DNA of 64,000 nt from Bryobacteraceae bacterium (GCA_026002875.1 BPGE01000001.1:1488001-1552000); one strand, 5' to 3'; counted from the stretch's first letter, positions 53,374 through 62,258 are shown. The notes: generated from the sequence alone by a model not told the origin. A program made the numbers and translations.

Positions 53374-53414
53374 CGATAATTCAAAAAACTGTCCAAGAAA
53401 TCGGGGGCGGTACA

Positions 53415-53669
53415 CCTGCTGCCCTCTCGGGGCAGCGGTGGCGCAGCGCGCGAAAGCCTTTGTGGAATTCGACGCGCTGCGCCACCGTCGGCGCCAACGT
53501 CTGGCAGTGGGCCATCTAGAAACACGGCCGCCTGATCATTGCCGTCTCTTCGGGACGTGCGGCGGTGCCGCAATCACCCTGCGCCGTCCCCGCGCGGCCT
53601 GCGGCGGGTCAGGGGCCGCCCCCTGAAAAGCTGCCGCTGCGCACTCCCTGCGCCCCTCCCCCTGCTATC
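53415..53669 (+). pseudogene. Decayed sequence, possibly an IS1-type transposase remnant
   Basis: No intact gene. Across two frames the codons give VEFDAL and then VGANVWQWAI, stop, KHGRLIIAV, which resembles the catalytic region of IS1-family InsB proteins. The similarity is short and needs a frameshift and a stop read-through. The remainder is C-rich leader sequence of the next gene. Confidence 0.25.
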
Positions 53670-54941
53670 ATGAATCGCTTGGCGGCGCGCTTCTCATCGG
53701 GGCTTCTGCCGGTGCTGCTTCTCAGCGCCGCCCCTGCCCTTGCGCAGGAGCCCGCCCGCGCGGCCCTCATCGAAAAAGAGCGGGACGAAAAAGCGGCCCG
53801 CCTCGCCCCCGAGCGCGTCTCCAGATGGGAAGAGCGCATCCGCCTCATCTACGACAGGCGCATCCCCCAGCGCATCAGCTACGGCTACAACGGACTCCGC
53901 GCCAGGACCGGCGGCATGATCACCCAGGGCGGCTTTGGCATCGGTCCCGAGTACTTCCGCGAAGACCTCTTCAATGGCCGTCTGGAAACGCAGCTCGCCT
54001 ACCAGATCTCCACCCGCGCCTACCAGCGCGGCATCGTCCGCCTCCGCTCCCGCGATCTGGCCGGAGGCCGCATCGAAGCCGAAATGCTCTCGATGCATCA
54101 CTATTATCCGAAAATCCAGTATTACGGCCCGGGCCCCGATTCGAAAAAAACCGGCCGCAGCAATTTTCTCCTCGAAGACAATTCCCTCGATTTCAGCCTG
54201 GGCCTTTCGCCCGTCCGCAGCCTTCTGCTCGGCCCCAGCGGCGGCTGGCTCTGGATCAACACCGGCCCCGGCCGCGACAATCGCTTCATCTCCGCCGACG
54301 CGCAGTATTCTCCCGATCAGGTCCCCGGCATCGACCGCCAGACGAATTTCCGCCGCTACGGAGTCTTCGCCCGCCTCAATTGGCTGGACAACCCGGAAGC
54401 CCCGCGCGCCGGAGGCTTCTATCTCTTCCAGTACAACCGCTACGACGACCGCCGGTACTCCGCCTACGGCTTCAACCTGATCGAGGCCGATCTGCGCCAG
54501 TACATTCCTTTCTACAACCAGCGGCGCGTCATCGCCCTGCGTGCCCGCACTCTCCTCACGGACACGCATGCCGGCGAGACCGTCCCCTTCTACCTCCAGC
54601 CCTGGCTCGGCGGCAGCGACGACCTGCGCGGCTTCCGTCCGTTCCGGTTCCGCGACCGCAATTCGCTCCTCTTCAACGCCGAATACCGCTGGGAAATCTT
54701 CGCCGGTCTCGATATGGCCCTGTTCGCCGATGCGGGAAAAGTCTTCCCCCGCCGCGGCCAGCTCAACTTCAGCCGCCTGGAGAAGAGCGGCGGCTTCGGC
54801 TTCCGTGCCAACGTCCGCAACCGAACCTTTCTCCGCATCGATTTCGGCTTCAGCCGCGAGGGATTCCAGGCGTGGTTCAAGTTCAACGACATCTTCCCGT
54901 CGCGCCCCCTCGGCACGTCTTCGACGCAGCCCTATCAGTGA
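53670..54941 (+). CDS. Omp85/BamA-like outer-membrane protein (D15 surface antigen domain)
   Basis: A 423-residue protein with a signal peptide (SSGLLPVLLLSAAPALAQ). The rest consists of alternating beta strands ending in aromatic residues. The motif GGSDDLRGFRPFRFRDRN, then LLFNAEYRWEIFAGLDMALF, is the lid-lock and last strands of the Omp85 C-terminal barrel. No POTRA domains are recognisable, so it is a short TamA- or patatin-partner-like member. It heads a three-gene operon (6-base gap to the next). Coding is C-rich on this strand, unlike all genes left of 50 kb. Confidence 0.75.
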   Translation: MNRLAARFSSGLLPVLLLSAAPALAQEPARAALIEKERDEKAARLAPERVSRWEERIRLIYDRRIPQRISYGYNGLRARTGGMITQGGFGIGPEYFREDLFNGRLETQLAYQISTRAYQRGIVRLRSRDLAGGRIEAEMLSMHHYYPKIQYYGPGPDSKKTGRSNFLLEDNSLDFSLGLSPVRSLLLGPSGGWLWINTGPGRDNRFISADAQYSPDQVPGIDRQTNFRRYGVFARLNWLDNPEAPRAGGFYLFQYNRYDDRRYSAYGFNLIEADLRQYIPFYNQRRVIALRARTLLTDTHAGETVPFYLQPWLGGSDDLRGFRPFRFRDRNSLLFNAEYRWEIFAGLDMALFADAGKVFPRRGQLNFSRLEKSGGFGFRANVRNRTFLRIDFGFSREGFQAWFKFNDIFPSRPLGTSSTQPYQ

Positions 54942-54947
54942 GCCGCC

Positions 54948-56513
54948 ATGAAGAAGCTTCTGCTGATCCTCGCAGCCGCCGCCGCGCTTCAGGCGCAGAA
55001 GTTCTACCCTGACGACCCGCTGCTCGTCGAGCCTCCTCCCCGTGATGCCGGCAAGCCCGCCCGCCGCAAGCTCAGCGACATCTACGATCTCTTCTGGCAC
55101 ATTCTCGCCACGCCCGGCGAAAAGCAGCCCCGCAGCGCGCCTCCCATCCGCGCAAAGAACGTGAACACGCTCGGCGATCCCATGGATGGCGCATGGTACG
55201 TCCGCCGCCACTACTGGCGCCGCATGTCCATCGAAGAACTCCAGCGTGGTCCCGGCGGCACGGCGCCTCCCGTCTTTCCCTGGACCGTCGTCGCCGCGAA
55301 AGGCGAAGGAATCACCCCCGGCTTCACGGTGATCGACGCCACAAAACGGCGCTTTTTCATCAAGCTCGACCCGAAATCCAATCCGGAAATGATGACCGCC
55401 GCCGAGGTCATTTCCGCCCGCTTTTTCCACGCCCTCGGCTTCCACGTCGCCGACGAGTACATCGTCGAGTTCCACCCCCGCGACCTCGTCATCCAGGACC
55501 GGCTCACCTTCATCAACCAGCACGGCATCGAGCGCCCCTTCACCCGCCGCAACCTGACCGAGCTTCTGGTCAAGGCGCCCCAGCTCAGGGGCGGGCGCTA
55601 CCGCGCCGTCGCCAGTTTGGCTCTGGAAGGCCAGCCCCTCGGTCCGTTCCGTTATTTCGGCACCCGCGCCGACGACCCCAACGACACCGTGCCCCACGAG
55701 CACCGCCGCGAGCTGCGCGCCTGCCACGTCTTCTTCGCCTGGCTCGCCCACGACGACTCCCGCGCCATCAACACCCTGGACACTCTCGTCAGCAGGGACG
55801 GAAAAACCTTCATCCGGCACCACCTGCTGGATTTCGGCTCCACTCTCGGCAGCGGCAGCGACAAGCCCAACAGTCCCCGCTCGGGCGCGTATCATTTTTC
55901 CTGGAAAGAATCCGCCATCCAGATGGCCAGCCTCGGCCTCGTCGTGCCGTACTGGGCCAAAGCGCACTATCCCCGCTTCCCCTCCATCGGCCTGTTTGAA
56001 TCAAAAATCTTCGACCCCGAAAAATGGCTCCCTGAATACCCCAACCCCGCGCTTCTCAACCGCCTGCCCGATGACGAATTCTGGGGCGCCAAACAGGTGA
56101 TGCATTTCACCGACGACGAAATCCGCGCCATCGTCCGCACCGGACAACTGTCCGACCCGGAAGCCGAGCAGTACCTTGTCCGCTGCCTCATCGAGCGCCG
56201 CGACAAGATCGGCCGCGCCTATTTCCGCAAGGTCCTTCCCATCGACCGCTTCGAGGTCCGGGGCGGGGAACTGGTCTTCGAGGACCTTGCCGCCTCGCAC
56301 AGGCTGCCCTCGCCCGCTCCCTATCAGATCTCCTGGCGCGAGTACGACAACGACAGGCAGTCTCCTGCCGCGGCGCTCGGCGCCGGCGCCCGCGTGCCGG
56401 ATTCTCCCGCCGCGTACGTCATGGCCGAAATCACCAGCCCGCAACGCCCGGGGCAGTCCGTCCGCGTCTGGCTCCGCGGCCGCCGCGTGGTTGGCGTAGA
56501 GTATGCATGGTGA
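54948..56513 (+). CDS. Secreted protein with kinase-like motifs
   Basis: A 521-residue protein with a clear signal peptide (KKLLLILAAAAALQAQ). The domain between about 125 and 310 shows an ordered set of protein-kinase-like motifs: FFIKLDP (K139), AAEVISARFF (E153), HDDSRAIN (H268, D270, N275, the HxDxxxxN pattern) and LLDFGSTLG (D295-F296-G297). It lacks a recognisable glycine loop. I read it as an atypical kinase of the HipA/FAM20/CotH-like sort working outside the cytoplasm. That is inference, since no homologue was searched. It overlaps the next gene, an ATP/ADP-translocase-like protein. Confidence 0.55.
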   Translation: MKKLLLILAAAAALQAQKFYPDDPLLVEPPPRDAGKPARRKLSDIYDLFWHILATPGEKQPRSAPPIRAKNVNTLGDPMDGAWYVRRHYWRRMSIEELQRGPGGTAPPVFPWTVVAAKGEGITPGFTVIDATKRRFFIKLDPKSNPEMMTAAEVISARFFHALGFHVADEYIVEFHPRDLVIQDRLTFINQHGIERPFTRRNLTELLVKAPQLRGGRYRAVASLALEGQPLGPFRYFGTRADDPNDTVPHEHRRELRACHVFFAWLAHDDSRAINTLDTLVSRDGKTFIRHHLLDFGSTLGSGSDKPNSPRSGAYHFSWKESAIQMASLGLVVPYWAKAHYPRFPSIGLFESKIFDPEKWLPEYPNPALLNRLPDDEFWGAKQVMHFTDDEIRAIVRTGQLSDPEAEQYLVRCLIERRDKIGRAYFRKVLPIDRFEVRGGELVFEDLAASHRLPSPAPYQISWREYDNDRQSPAAALGAGARVPDSPAAYVMAEITSPQRPGQSVRVWLRGRRVVGVEYAW

Positions 56514-57898
56514 ACGTTCCTGAACATCCGTCGTTCGCGTCCTTCCCCGTCTTCCGGGCGGTCGATCCCCGCCGCCCCAGCCGGCTGGACCGTTTCCTCA
56601 GTATTTTCGCCGATGTCCGCGGCGGCGAAGGCGCCGGCGCCCTGCTGCTTTTTTCGAATATTTTTCTACTTCTTTCGGCCTATTATTTCCTGAAAACCGC
56701 CCGCGAGCCGCTGATTCTCACCGAACAGGGCGCCGTCGTCAAAACCTATCTTTCCGCCGGCCAGGCGCTTCTCCTGCTCCTCGTCATTCCCGCCTACAGC
56801 TGGCTCGCCTCGAAAATCCGCCGCGTCTGGCTGCTTTCCGGCATCAGCGTCTTCTTTGCCGCCAACCTCGCCGCCTTTCACGCCTTCGCCGCCGCCGGCC
56901 ACCGCATCGGCATTCCTTTCTATCTCTGGGTCGGCATCTTCAACGTTTTTGCCATCTCGCAGTTCTGGGCGTTCGCCAACGACCTCTACACGGAGCCCCA
57001 GGGCAAACGGCTCTTCCCCCTGATCGGCGTCGGCGCCTCCATCGGCGCGGTCGCCGGCGCGCGCCTCGCCGGCGACGCCATCCGCCATTGGGGAACTCTT
57101 CCGCTTCTGCTGGCCGGCGCCGCCCTGCTCCTCGTCTGCGCTCTCCTCACCCTCCTCGCCGACCGCCGCATCTCGGAACGCCTTGGCGCGGAACAGCTCC
57201 TCGCCCGCCAGCAGCCGCTCAGGCCGGGCGACGGCTTCCTGCTCCTGTTCCAGGACCGCTACCTGGTCATGATCGCCTTCCTCGTCCTGCTGCTGAACGT
57301 CGTCAACACCTCGGGCGAATTTCTCCTCTCCAGCCTCGTCACCGAACAGGCTTCGCGCGCCCTCGGCGCCGGTCCCGAATTTTCAGAGGCCCGCCGCCGC
57401 TTTATCGGCGGCTTTTTTGGCGAGTATTTCTTCTGGGTCAACACCCTCAGCTTTCTCTTCCAGGCTTTCCTCGTCTCCCGCCTGTTCCGTTATATCGGCG
57501 TGGGCGGAACCCTGTTCATTCTCCCGGCCATCGCCTTCACCGGCTACGCGCTCCTGCTTGCCGCCCCCGTGCTCGGCGTCATCCGCCTGCTGAAAATCGT
57601 CGAAAACAGCGCGGATTATTCCATCCAGAACACCGCCCGCCACGCTCTCTTTCTCCCCACCCCGCGCGAAGTGAAATACAAAGCCAAGGCGGCCGTCGAC
57701 ACGTTTTTCCAGCGCGCCGGCGACGTCACCCAGGCGGGCATTGTCTACGCCGGCACGAATTTCTTCGCCCTCGGCATCTCCGGCTTTGCGCTTCTCAATC
57801 TCGCGCTCACCGCCCTCTGGCTCGTGCTGGTCATGTATCTGGCGAAAGAGTATCGCCGCCGCGCGCAGGCTGCTTCCGCTCCATCTCCAGCCGCCTGA
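56507..57898 (+). CDS. ATP/ADP-translocase-like (NTP/NDP exchange) membrane protein
   Basis: A 463-residue protein with about twelve hydrophobic segments. LLLFSNIFLLLSAYYFLKTAREPLIL near residues 45-70 has the Y-x-x-LK-x-xREPL signature of the NTP/NDP exchange transporter family, and later SADYSIQNTARHALFLPTPREVKYKAKA matches the conserved cytoplasmic loop. Classic members import ATP into intracellular bacteria and plastids; the role in free-living bacteria is unknown. It overlaps the kinase-like gene by 7 bases. Its last 68 bases overlap the 3' end of a gene on the other strand. Confidence 0.8.
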   Translation: MVNVPEHPSFASFPVFRAVDPRRPSRLDRFLSIFADVRGGEGAGALLLFSNIFLLLSAYYFLKTAREPLILTEQGAVVKTYLSAGQALLLLLVIPAYSWLASKIRRVWLLSGISVFFAANLAAFHAFAAAGHRIGIPFYLWVGIFNVFAISQFWAFANDLYTEPQGKRLFPLIGVGASIGAVAGARLAGDAIRHWGTLPLLLAGAALLLVCALLTLLADRRISERLGAEQLLARQQPLRPGDGFLLLFQDRYLVMIAFLVLLLNVVNTSGEFLLSSLVTEQASRALGAGPEFSEARRRFIGGFFGEYFFWVNTLSFLFQAFLVSRLFRYIGVGGTLFILPAIAFTGYALLLAAPVLGVIRLLKIVENSADYSIQNTARHALFLPTPREVKYKAKAAVDTFFQRAGDVTQAGIVYAGTNFFALGISGFALLNLALTALWLVLVMYLAKEYRRRAQAASAPSPAA

Positions 57899-60053
57899 TC
57901 AGCGACATTTCAATGCTGGCATGCGACTGCAGCAGCGCGTCCACCACCTGATCCACGCTTCGTCTTTCTCCGCCCTGCGGCTGCTCCAGCAGCGCCCGCA
58001 GCTTCGCCCCCAGTCCGGCGGGCAGCACTCCGTCCAGATACTCGAGCGCCAGCGCCTGCAGCGCCGCATCGTCGGAGTGCAGGGAGCGGAACGCCGCCTT
58101 CAGCGGCTCCCGCGGCAGCACGAGCGCCAGCAGGCTGAACAGGTGCTCCAGGCTCCGGTCCGCCCGCTCTTTCAGAACTTCGTCCAGATGCTGCAGCTGC
58201 TCGAGCGGCGTCTGTTCCGCCAGCAGCCGCCGGCTGCGCCACAGGTTCTGATCCACGCTCAGCTCGCGCTCCACCGCCGCATAGACCACCTCCGCCGGCG
58301 GCCGCAGCGCCGGTTCCCGGCACGCCAGTTCATCCAGCGCGCGCGCGCAGCGGAACCGCACCTCGAACCGCTCATCTTCCAGCCCCTCCACCAGCGCCTG
58401 CATCGCCCGCCGCCCGCCGAGCGCCAGCAGCAGGGAGGGAATACGCCTGCGGATCGAAAAATCGCACTTCGGATCCGCCAGCCGGTCCCCGAGCTGTCCC
58501 GTGATCGGCGCCCTTACGCTAAGCAGCGCCTCCCGCGCCGCCCCGTACACTGCATGCCAGGCCAGCAGGTCGATCACGGCCGGCACCAGCACTGCATCCA
58601 GCGGGCGCTGCGCCTCAAGCACCCGCTTCACCCGCTGCTCCTGCCCCGACCGCAGTTCTGCCAGGCACCACGCCGCGTCGTCCACCCGAACCGGCGCGGC
58701 GGGCGGCGGGGGCGATGGCTGCCGTTCTTCGATCGCTGCCGGCGCCGCCGCGTAGCGCGATTCCAGCAGCTCCCTGTCGACTGTCCAGTCCCCCGCGCCC
58801 GACAGCAGCACTTCGGCCGCCCGGTGCAGGAGCCCGCGCTCCACCACCTGCACGTAGATCCGGTCCAGCTGCCGCGCCACCCATGTATTGGCCGCCGCAA
58901 TCAGCGCCGTCGCCACCAGCAGCACTCCAGCCACCGGAACGCCCGGCAGCAGCAGCGCCGCCTGGCACACTGCGCCGCCCACGGCGTCCCCCAGCCGGTC
59001 GCAGCCGACGTCGATCACCGTCTTCGCCGCACGCTTCTCTCCCGGCGGAATCGGCGTGTACATCAGCTCGTAGCCGGCGCGGAACAGCGACCCCCGCAGT
59101 GTTGCTTCCGCCGCCCGCAGTCCCGCGATCACCGGAAACAGCGGCGCCGCCAGCGTCAGCAGGCTGCCCCCGCTCACCAGGGCGGGCATTGCGCCTACCG
59201 TCCTTCCCACTCCGATCCGCTCCAGCGCCCGCCGGCTCACCAGCGTCTGCAGCGTGAACGACACCAGAGCCACGCCCGTGTTGAAGTACGCGAAAAACTC
59301 CAGCAGAGCTTCGCCGCGCCCCAGCGTCTCCGCCGCCGCGCGCTTGTAGAGAAAGTCGAGAATCGCCGCCGCCGCCGTCCCCAGCAGCACCAGCGCCGCA
59401 AGATGCCGCAGATGCGGCGCCGACCGCAGCACTTTCCGCGGCGAGATCCACGGCTCGGGCGCCGTCCGCGCTACTTCAGTCCTCCGCGGCGTCCGCAACA
59501 GCAGCAGTCCGCAGACCAGATGAATCCCGCCCAGCGCCCCCAGCAGCGCCGCCTCCTGTCCCGCCCCGGTCAGATCCCGCCACTGCGCCGCCAGCAGGCC
59601 CCCCAGCACGCTGCCCGTCGTCCCGGCGCCCGCAATCCGCCCAATGCGCTTCTTTGCCTCGATTGGATCCAGCTGCTCGCTCAGCAGCAGCCAGAAGCTC
59701 GACAGCAGCACCGCCCCGAACGCCACCATGTGGAGGTACACCGCCAGCGCCCCCAGCCGCGGGCTCGCCTCCACCAGCTTCCACTCCGCCAGCTGCAGCA
59801 GCCCGCTCGCCGCAAAACTCCACGGCACCGCGCGCTCCGGGCTGAAGCGGCTGAACAGACGCGCCCCGAACACCCCCAGCAGCACGGACACCACCGCCGC
59901 CGCCATCACCATCGCCGGCAGCCGCTCCGGTCCGAACGCCTGCAGGAACAGCGCGTCCCGGATCGACTTGCCCCCCACCTGATGCGACATCATGAAGGCG
60001 GCTGTCGCCATCGCCGCCCATGCGGGGAAACGCCCGCCGCCGCCCGCCGGCAC
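57831..60053 (-). CDS. ATP/ADP-translocase-like membrane protein with HEAT-like C-terminus
   Basis: A 740-residue protein. The first 410 residues are a twelve-helix transporter of the same family as the 56507 gene: HQVGGKSIRDALFLQAFG, LLLSEQLDPIEAKKRIGR, LYKRAAAETLGRG and TPIPPGEKRAAKTVIDVG. After about residue 430 comes a soluble, helix-repeat region (ALVEGLEDERFEVRFRCARA) that looks HEAT-like and ends with a long helix. The start is GTG directly after the kinase stop (TGAGTG); an ATG 14 codons later is possible. Co-transcription with the Ser/Thr kinase is likely. Confidence 0.75.
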   Translation of the reverse strand: MPAGGGGRFPAWAAMATAAFMMSHQVGGKSIRDALFLQAFGPERLPAMVMAAAVVSVLLGVFGARLFSRFSPERAVPWSFAASGLLQLAEWKLVEASPRLGALAVYLHMVAFGAVLLSSFWLLLSEQLDPIEAKKRIGRIAGAGTTGSVLGGLLAAQWRDLTGAGQEAALLGALGGIHLVCGLLLLRTPRRTEVARTAPEPWISPRKVLRSAPHLRHLAALVLLGTAAAAILDFLYKRAAAETLGRGEALLEFFAYFNTGVALVSFTLQTLVSRRALERIGVGRTVGAMPALVSGGSLLTLAAPLFPVIAGLRAAEATLRGSLFRAGYELMYTPIPPGEKRAAKTVIDVGCDRLGDAVGGAVCQAALLLPGVPVAGVLLVATALIAAANTWVARQLDRIYVQVVERGLLHRAAEVLLSGAGDWTVDRELLESRYAAAPAAIEERQPSPPPPAAPVRVDDAAWCLAELRSGQEQRVKRVLEAQRPLDAVLVPAVIDLLAWHAVYGAAREALLSVRAPITGQLGDRLADPKCDFSIRRRIPSLLLALGGRRAMQALVEGLEDERFEVRFRCARALDELACREPALRPPAEVVYAAVERELSVDQNLWRSRRLLAEQTPLEQLQHLDEVLKERADRSLEHLFSLLALVLPREPLKAAFRSLHSDDAALQALALEYLDGVLPAGLGAKLRALLEQPQGGERRSVDQVVDALLQSHASIEMSLIRRLEMERKQPARGGDTLSPDT

Positions 60054-61709
60054 TCACTCGCTCCTGATCGGAACCGCCGCCATGCCCGCCACCCGCGGCT
60101 CCGGACACCGGGCTGCGAACAGTTCAGGAAGATTGGTCCGCCACCACGCCTCTGCGTCTTCCTGCGTCCACTGGCCGCACTCCGGGCACTGCTCCAGCAT
60201 CTTCCGCAACAGCCGCGCGCTCGCCGGGCGCTCTTCCGGCTTCTTGCTCAGGCATTGCAGGATGATTCGCTCCAGCTCGGCCGAAATCCGCACTTCGGTC
60301 CGCGAGCTCGGCTTCAGCGGCTCCTTCTGCACGTGCGCCAGCGCCATCGCCGTCGGCGTCGGCTCCTCGAACACCAGCCCGCCCGTCAGCAGCCAGTACG
60401 CCACGCACCCCAGCCCGTACAGATCCGTGCGTCCGTCCAGTTCATCCACCCCCAGCGCCAGCTCCGGGGCCATGAAAGCCGGCGTGCCCGTCGTGATGTT
60501 GTCCATCGTCATCCGCCCGCCGCCGCTCATCAGCCGCCACCGCGCCAGCCCGAAATCGAGCAGTTTCACGAAATCGAATTCCAGCCCCAGCCGGCACAGG
60601 AAGAGGTTCGTCGGCTTGATGTCGCGGTGAATGATGCCCGCGCAGTGCGCCTCTTCCAGCGACTCGCACGCCTGCCGCAGAATGTACACGACGCGCGCCG
60701 CCGGCTGCGGTCCGAACCGCTTCACCAGCTGCTCGAGGTCCAGCCCCTGCAGCAGCTCCATCGCGTAGTAGAAATTCCCGTTCTGATCCACGCCGAAGTC
60801 GTACAGCGACACCGTATGCGGCGACGTCAGCGCCGCAATCGCCCGCGCTTCCAGCTCGAACCGCCGTTTCAGCAGATCCGCCTGCCGCCCGCTCTGCGCC
60901 AGCAGAGTCTCGGCGCGGATCAGCTTGATCGCAGCCTCCCGCTTCAGCAGACGGTGCCGCGCCCGCCACACCTCGCCCATCCCCCCGATGCCCAGCACTT
61001 CTTCCATCTCGTAGCTGCCCAGCTCCCGCGCATGGTGCATCGAACACTCCATGCGGAAGATCAGCCGGCTCATCCACCACGCGCACGCCGCCACCAGGAA
61101 CGGCGGCACATACAGCACCGCCATCTTGTTCGGCGTCAGCCCCGGATCGTGCAGCGTCGCGCGCACCAGCAGGTACGCTGCCGGTCCCATCGCCGCCGAT
61201 CCGAACGCGCCTACCAGCGCCTGCAGCGGCGATGCCGGCAGAAACAGCGCCGCGGCGAAGATCCACGTCACCAGCATCGACATCCCGCGCACCGGATACT
61301 CGGCCGGCCACGGAAGCGAGACCTCGAACACCCCAATGCTGAACGCCACCAGAATCTGGAAGCCGAGCCCCGCGTACACGCTCGCCCTCGGCCGCATCAC
61401 CCCCATCCGGTATGCCGCCACAATCAGCAGCGAAACCAGAATCAGCACGGCCTCCAGCGCCAACACGTGCGGTTGCCGCTGCGCCGCCGCGATCTCCGGC
61501 TGCAGGTGCGCCTGCAGCACCATCAGCGCCACGGTGAGGGCGGCGCAGATCACTGCCGTCAGCGCCAGCCGCGAAGGCGCGCGTTCCAGCGCCTCCACCG
61601 GCAGCGCCGTCCACGTCGTCGGCGTCGCCCCGCTCAGCGCGGGGCAGCATACCCGCGTGCCGGCCATCGTCTGCCCGGCCTGGGCTTTCGCTCCCTGCGC
61701 GTGCGTCAT
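60054..61709 (-). CDS. Membrane-bound Ser/Thr protein kinase (Hanks type)
   Basis: A 551-residue protein. The N-terminal 210 residues hold about six membrane helices (RLALTAVICAALTVALMVL and following). The kinase domain follows with YEMEEVLGIGGMGEVWRARH (glycine loop), REAAIKLI (catalytic Lys), IIHRDIKPTNLFL (HRD), KLLDFGLAR (DFG) and TPAFMAPE (APE). A short C-terminal tail has CPECGQW, a zinc-ribbon-like half. The ATG at 61709 is chosen; upstream in-frame codons would run into the RNase P RNA gene. It lies head to head with rnpB and directly before the translocase-like gene. Confidence 0.9.
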   Translation of the reverse strand: MTHAQGAKAQAGQTMAGTRVCCPALSGATPTTWTALPVEALERAPSRLALTAVICAALTVALMVLQAHLQPEIAAAQRQPHVLALEAVLILVSLLIVAAYRMGVMRPRASVYAGLGFQILVAFSIGVFEVSLPWPAEYPVRGMSMLVTWIFAAALFLPASPLQALVGAFGSAAMGPAAYLLVRATLHDPGLTPNKMAVLYVPPFLVAACAWWMSRLIFRMECSMHHARELGSYEMEEVLGIGGMGEVWRARHRLLKREAAIKLIRAETLLAQSGRQADLLKRRFELEARAIAALTSPHTVSLYDFGVDQNGNFYYAMELLQGLDLEQLVKRFGPQPAARVVYILRQACESLEEAHCAGIIHRDIKPTNLFLCRLGLEFDFVKLLDFGLARWRLMSGGGRMTMDNITTGTPAFMAPELALGVDELDGRTDLYGLGCVAYWLLTGGLVFEEPTPTAMALAHVQKEPLKPSSRTEVRISAELERIILQCLSKKPEERPASARLLRKMLEQCPECGQWTQEDAEAWWRTNLPELFAARCPEPRVAGMAAVPIRSE

Positions 61710-61845
61710 GCCTCTTACGATGGTAGCCCAGACGCGGCCGGGCTCCTGCAAACATTTTGCATCAAGCTTGTCAGATTCAGATCCGTTCCTCCCGGTGACC
61801 GGCGCAACCCGGTTTTTCCGCCGTTCGTATGAAACAATGAAGACA

Positions 61846-62256
61846 GGAGAGCGGCCGGACGGGCAGTCGCGGGCCCGGCGCGTCCCCCAAGGGGGATACG
61901 GTCGGTGTCCGAGGCAAAGTCCGGTCTCCACAGGGCAGCGTGCCGGCTAACGGCCGGGGGGGCGCGCTCAAAGCGCGCTTCACGGAAAGTGCCACAGAAA
62001 ACAGACCGCCGGCCGCGGCAACGCGGCAGGCAAGGGTGAAAAGGTGCGGTAAGAGCGCACCGCGTTCCGGGCAACCGGAATGGCAGGGTAAACCCCACGC
62101 GGAGCAAGACCAAATAGGGGAGGATGGAGTGGCCCGCTCCGCCTGACTCCCGGGTAGGTCGCTGGAGCCCGTCAGCAATGGCGGGCCTAGAGGAATGACT
62201 GCCGCCCGGCCGCAAGGCCGGGTCCAGAAACCGGCTTACAGTCCGGCCGCTCCCCC
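61846..62256 (+). ncRNA. rnpB: RNase P RNA, bacterial type A
   Basis: The ribozyme that matures tRNA 5' ends. The terminal helix P1 is formed by GAGCGGCCGGAC (61849-61860) and GTCCGGCCGCTC (62241-62252). Conserved cores are visible in order: GAGGCAAAGTCCGG near 61910, GGGTGAAAAGGTGCGGTAAG (from 62034), GAGCGCACCGC, CAAGACCAAATAGG (near 62104) and AGAAACCGGCTTACAG (62226-62241). A terminator follows directly. The antisense strand carries no real gene here. Confidence 0.96.
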
Positions 62257-62258
62257 GC

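Larger units (their letters stand above)
52042..53414 (+). mobile_element. IS3-like element, third copy
   Basis: 1373 bp, the same length as the copies at 26604-29363 but diverged and in the opposite orientation. Ends are TCCCCCGCCCCACGATTTCG (left) and AATCGGGGGCGGTACA (right). Unlike the other two, its 14-base flanks (GGCGGAGCTTGCAC and CCTGCTGCCCTCTC) do not match. That suggests it is no longer in its original context: one flank is dndB, the other resident chromosome. Confidence 0.93.

Noticed and set aside
49919-53414. A dif site as proof of the replication terminus
   Set aside because: I found no convincing 28-bp dif-like palindrome, so the terminus remains only one of two explanations of the skew flip.
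52028-53428. A 14-bp target duplication around the third IS3-like copy
   Set aside because: The two 14-base flanks do not match (GGCGGAGCTTGCAC and CCTGCTGCCCTCTC).
53694-55967. A 757-codon - strand open frame opposite the Omp85-like and kinase-like genes
   Set aside because: Its product has no signal peptide or motif and consists of GC-rich shadow composition; the + strand genes have signal peptides and family motifs.
57741-61832. A 1363-codon open frame on the + strand across the translocase-like and kinase genes
   Set aside because: It is an antisense shadow in high-GC DNA: the product is Arg/His/Gln/Pro-rich without motifs, and the - strand genes have clear family motifs.
61710-61931. 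A longer kinase N-terminus starting at 61931
   Set aside because: It would run through the 5' part of rnpB, and the added residues have no membrane helix or other feature.
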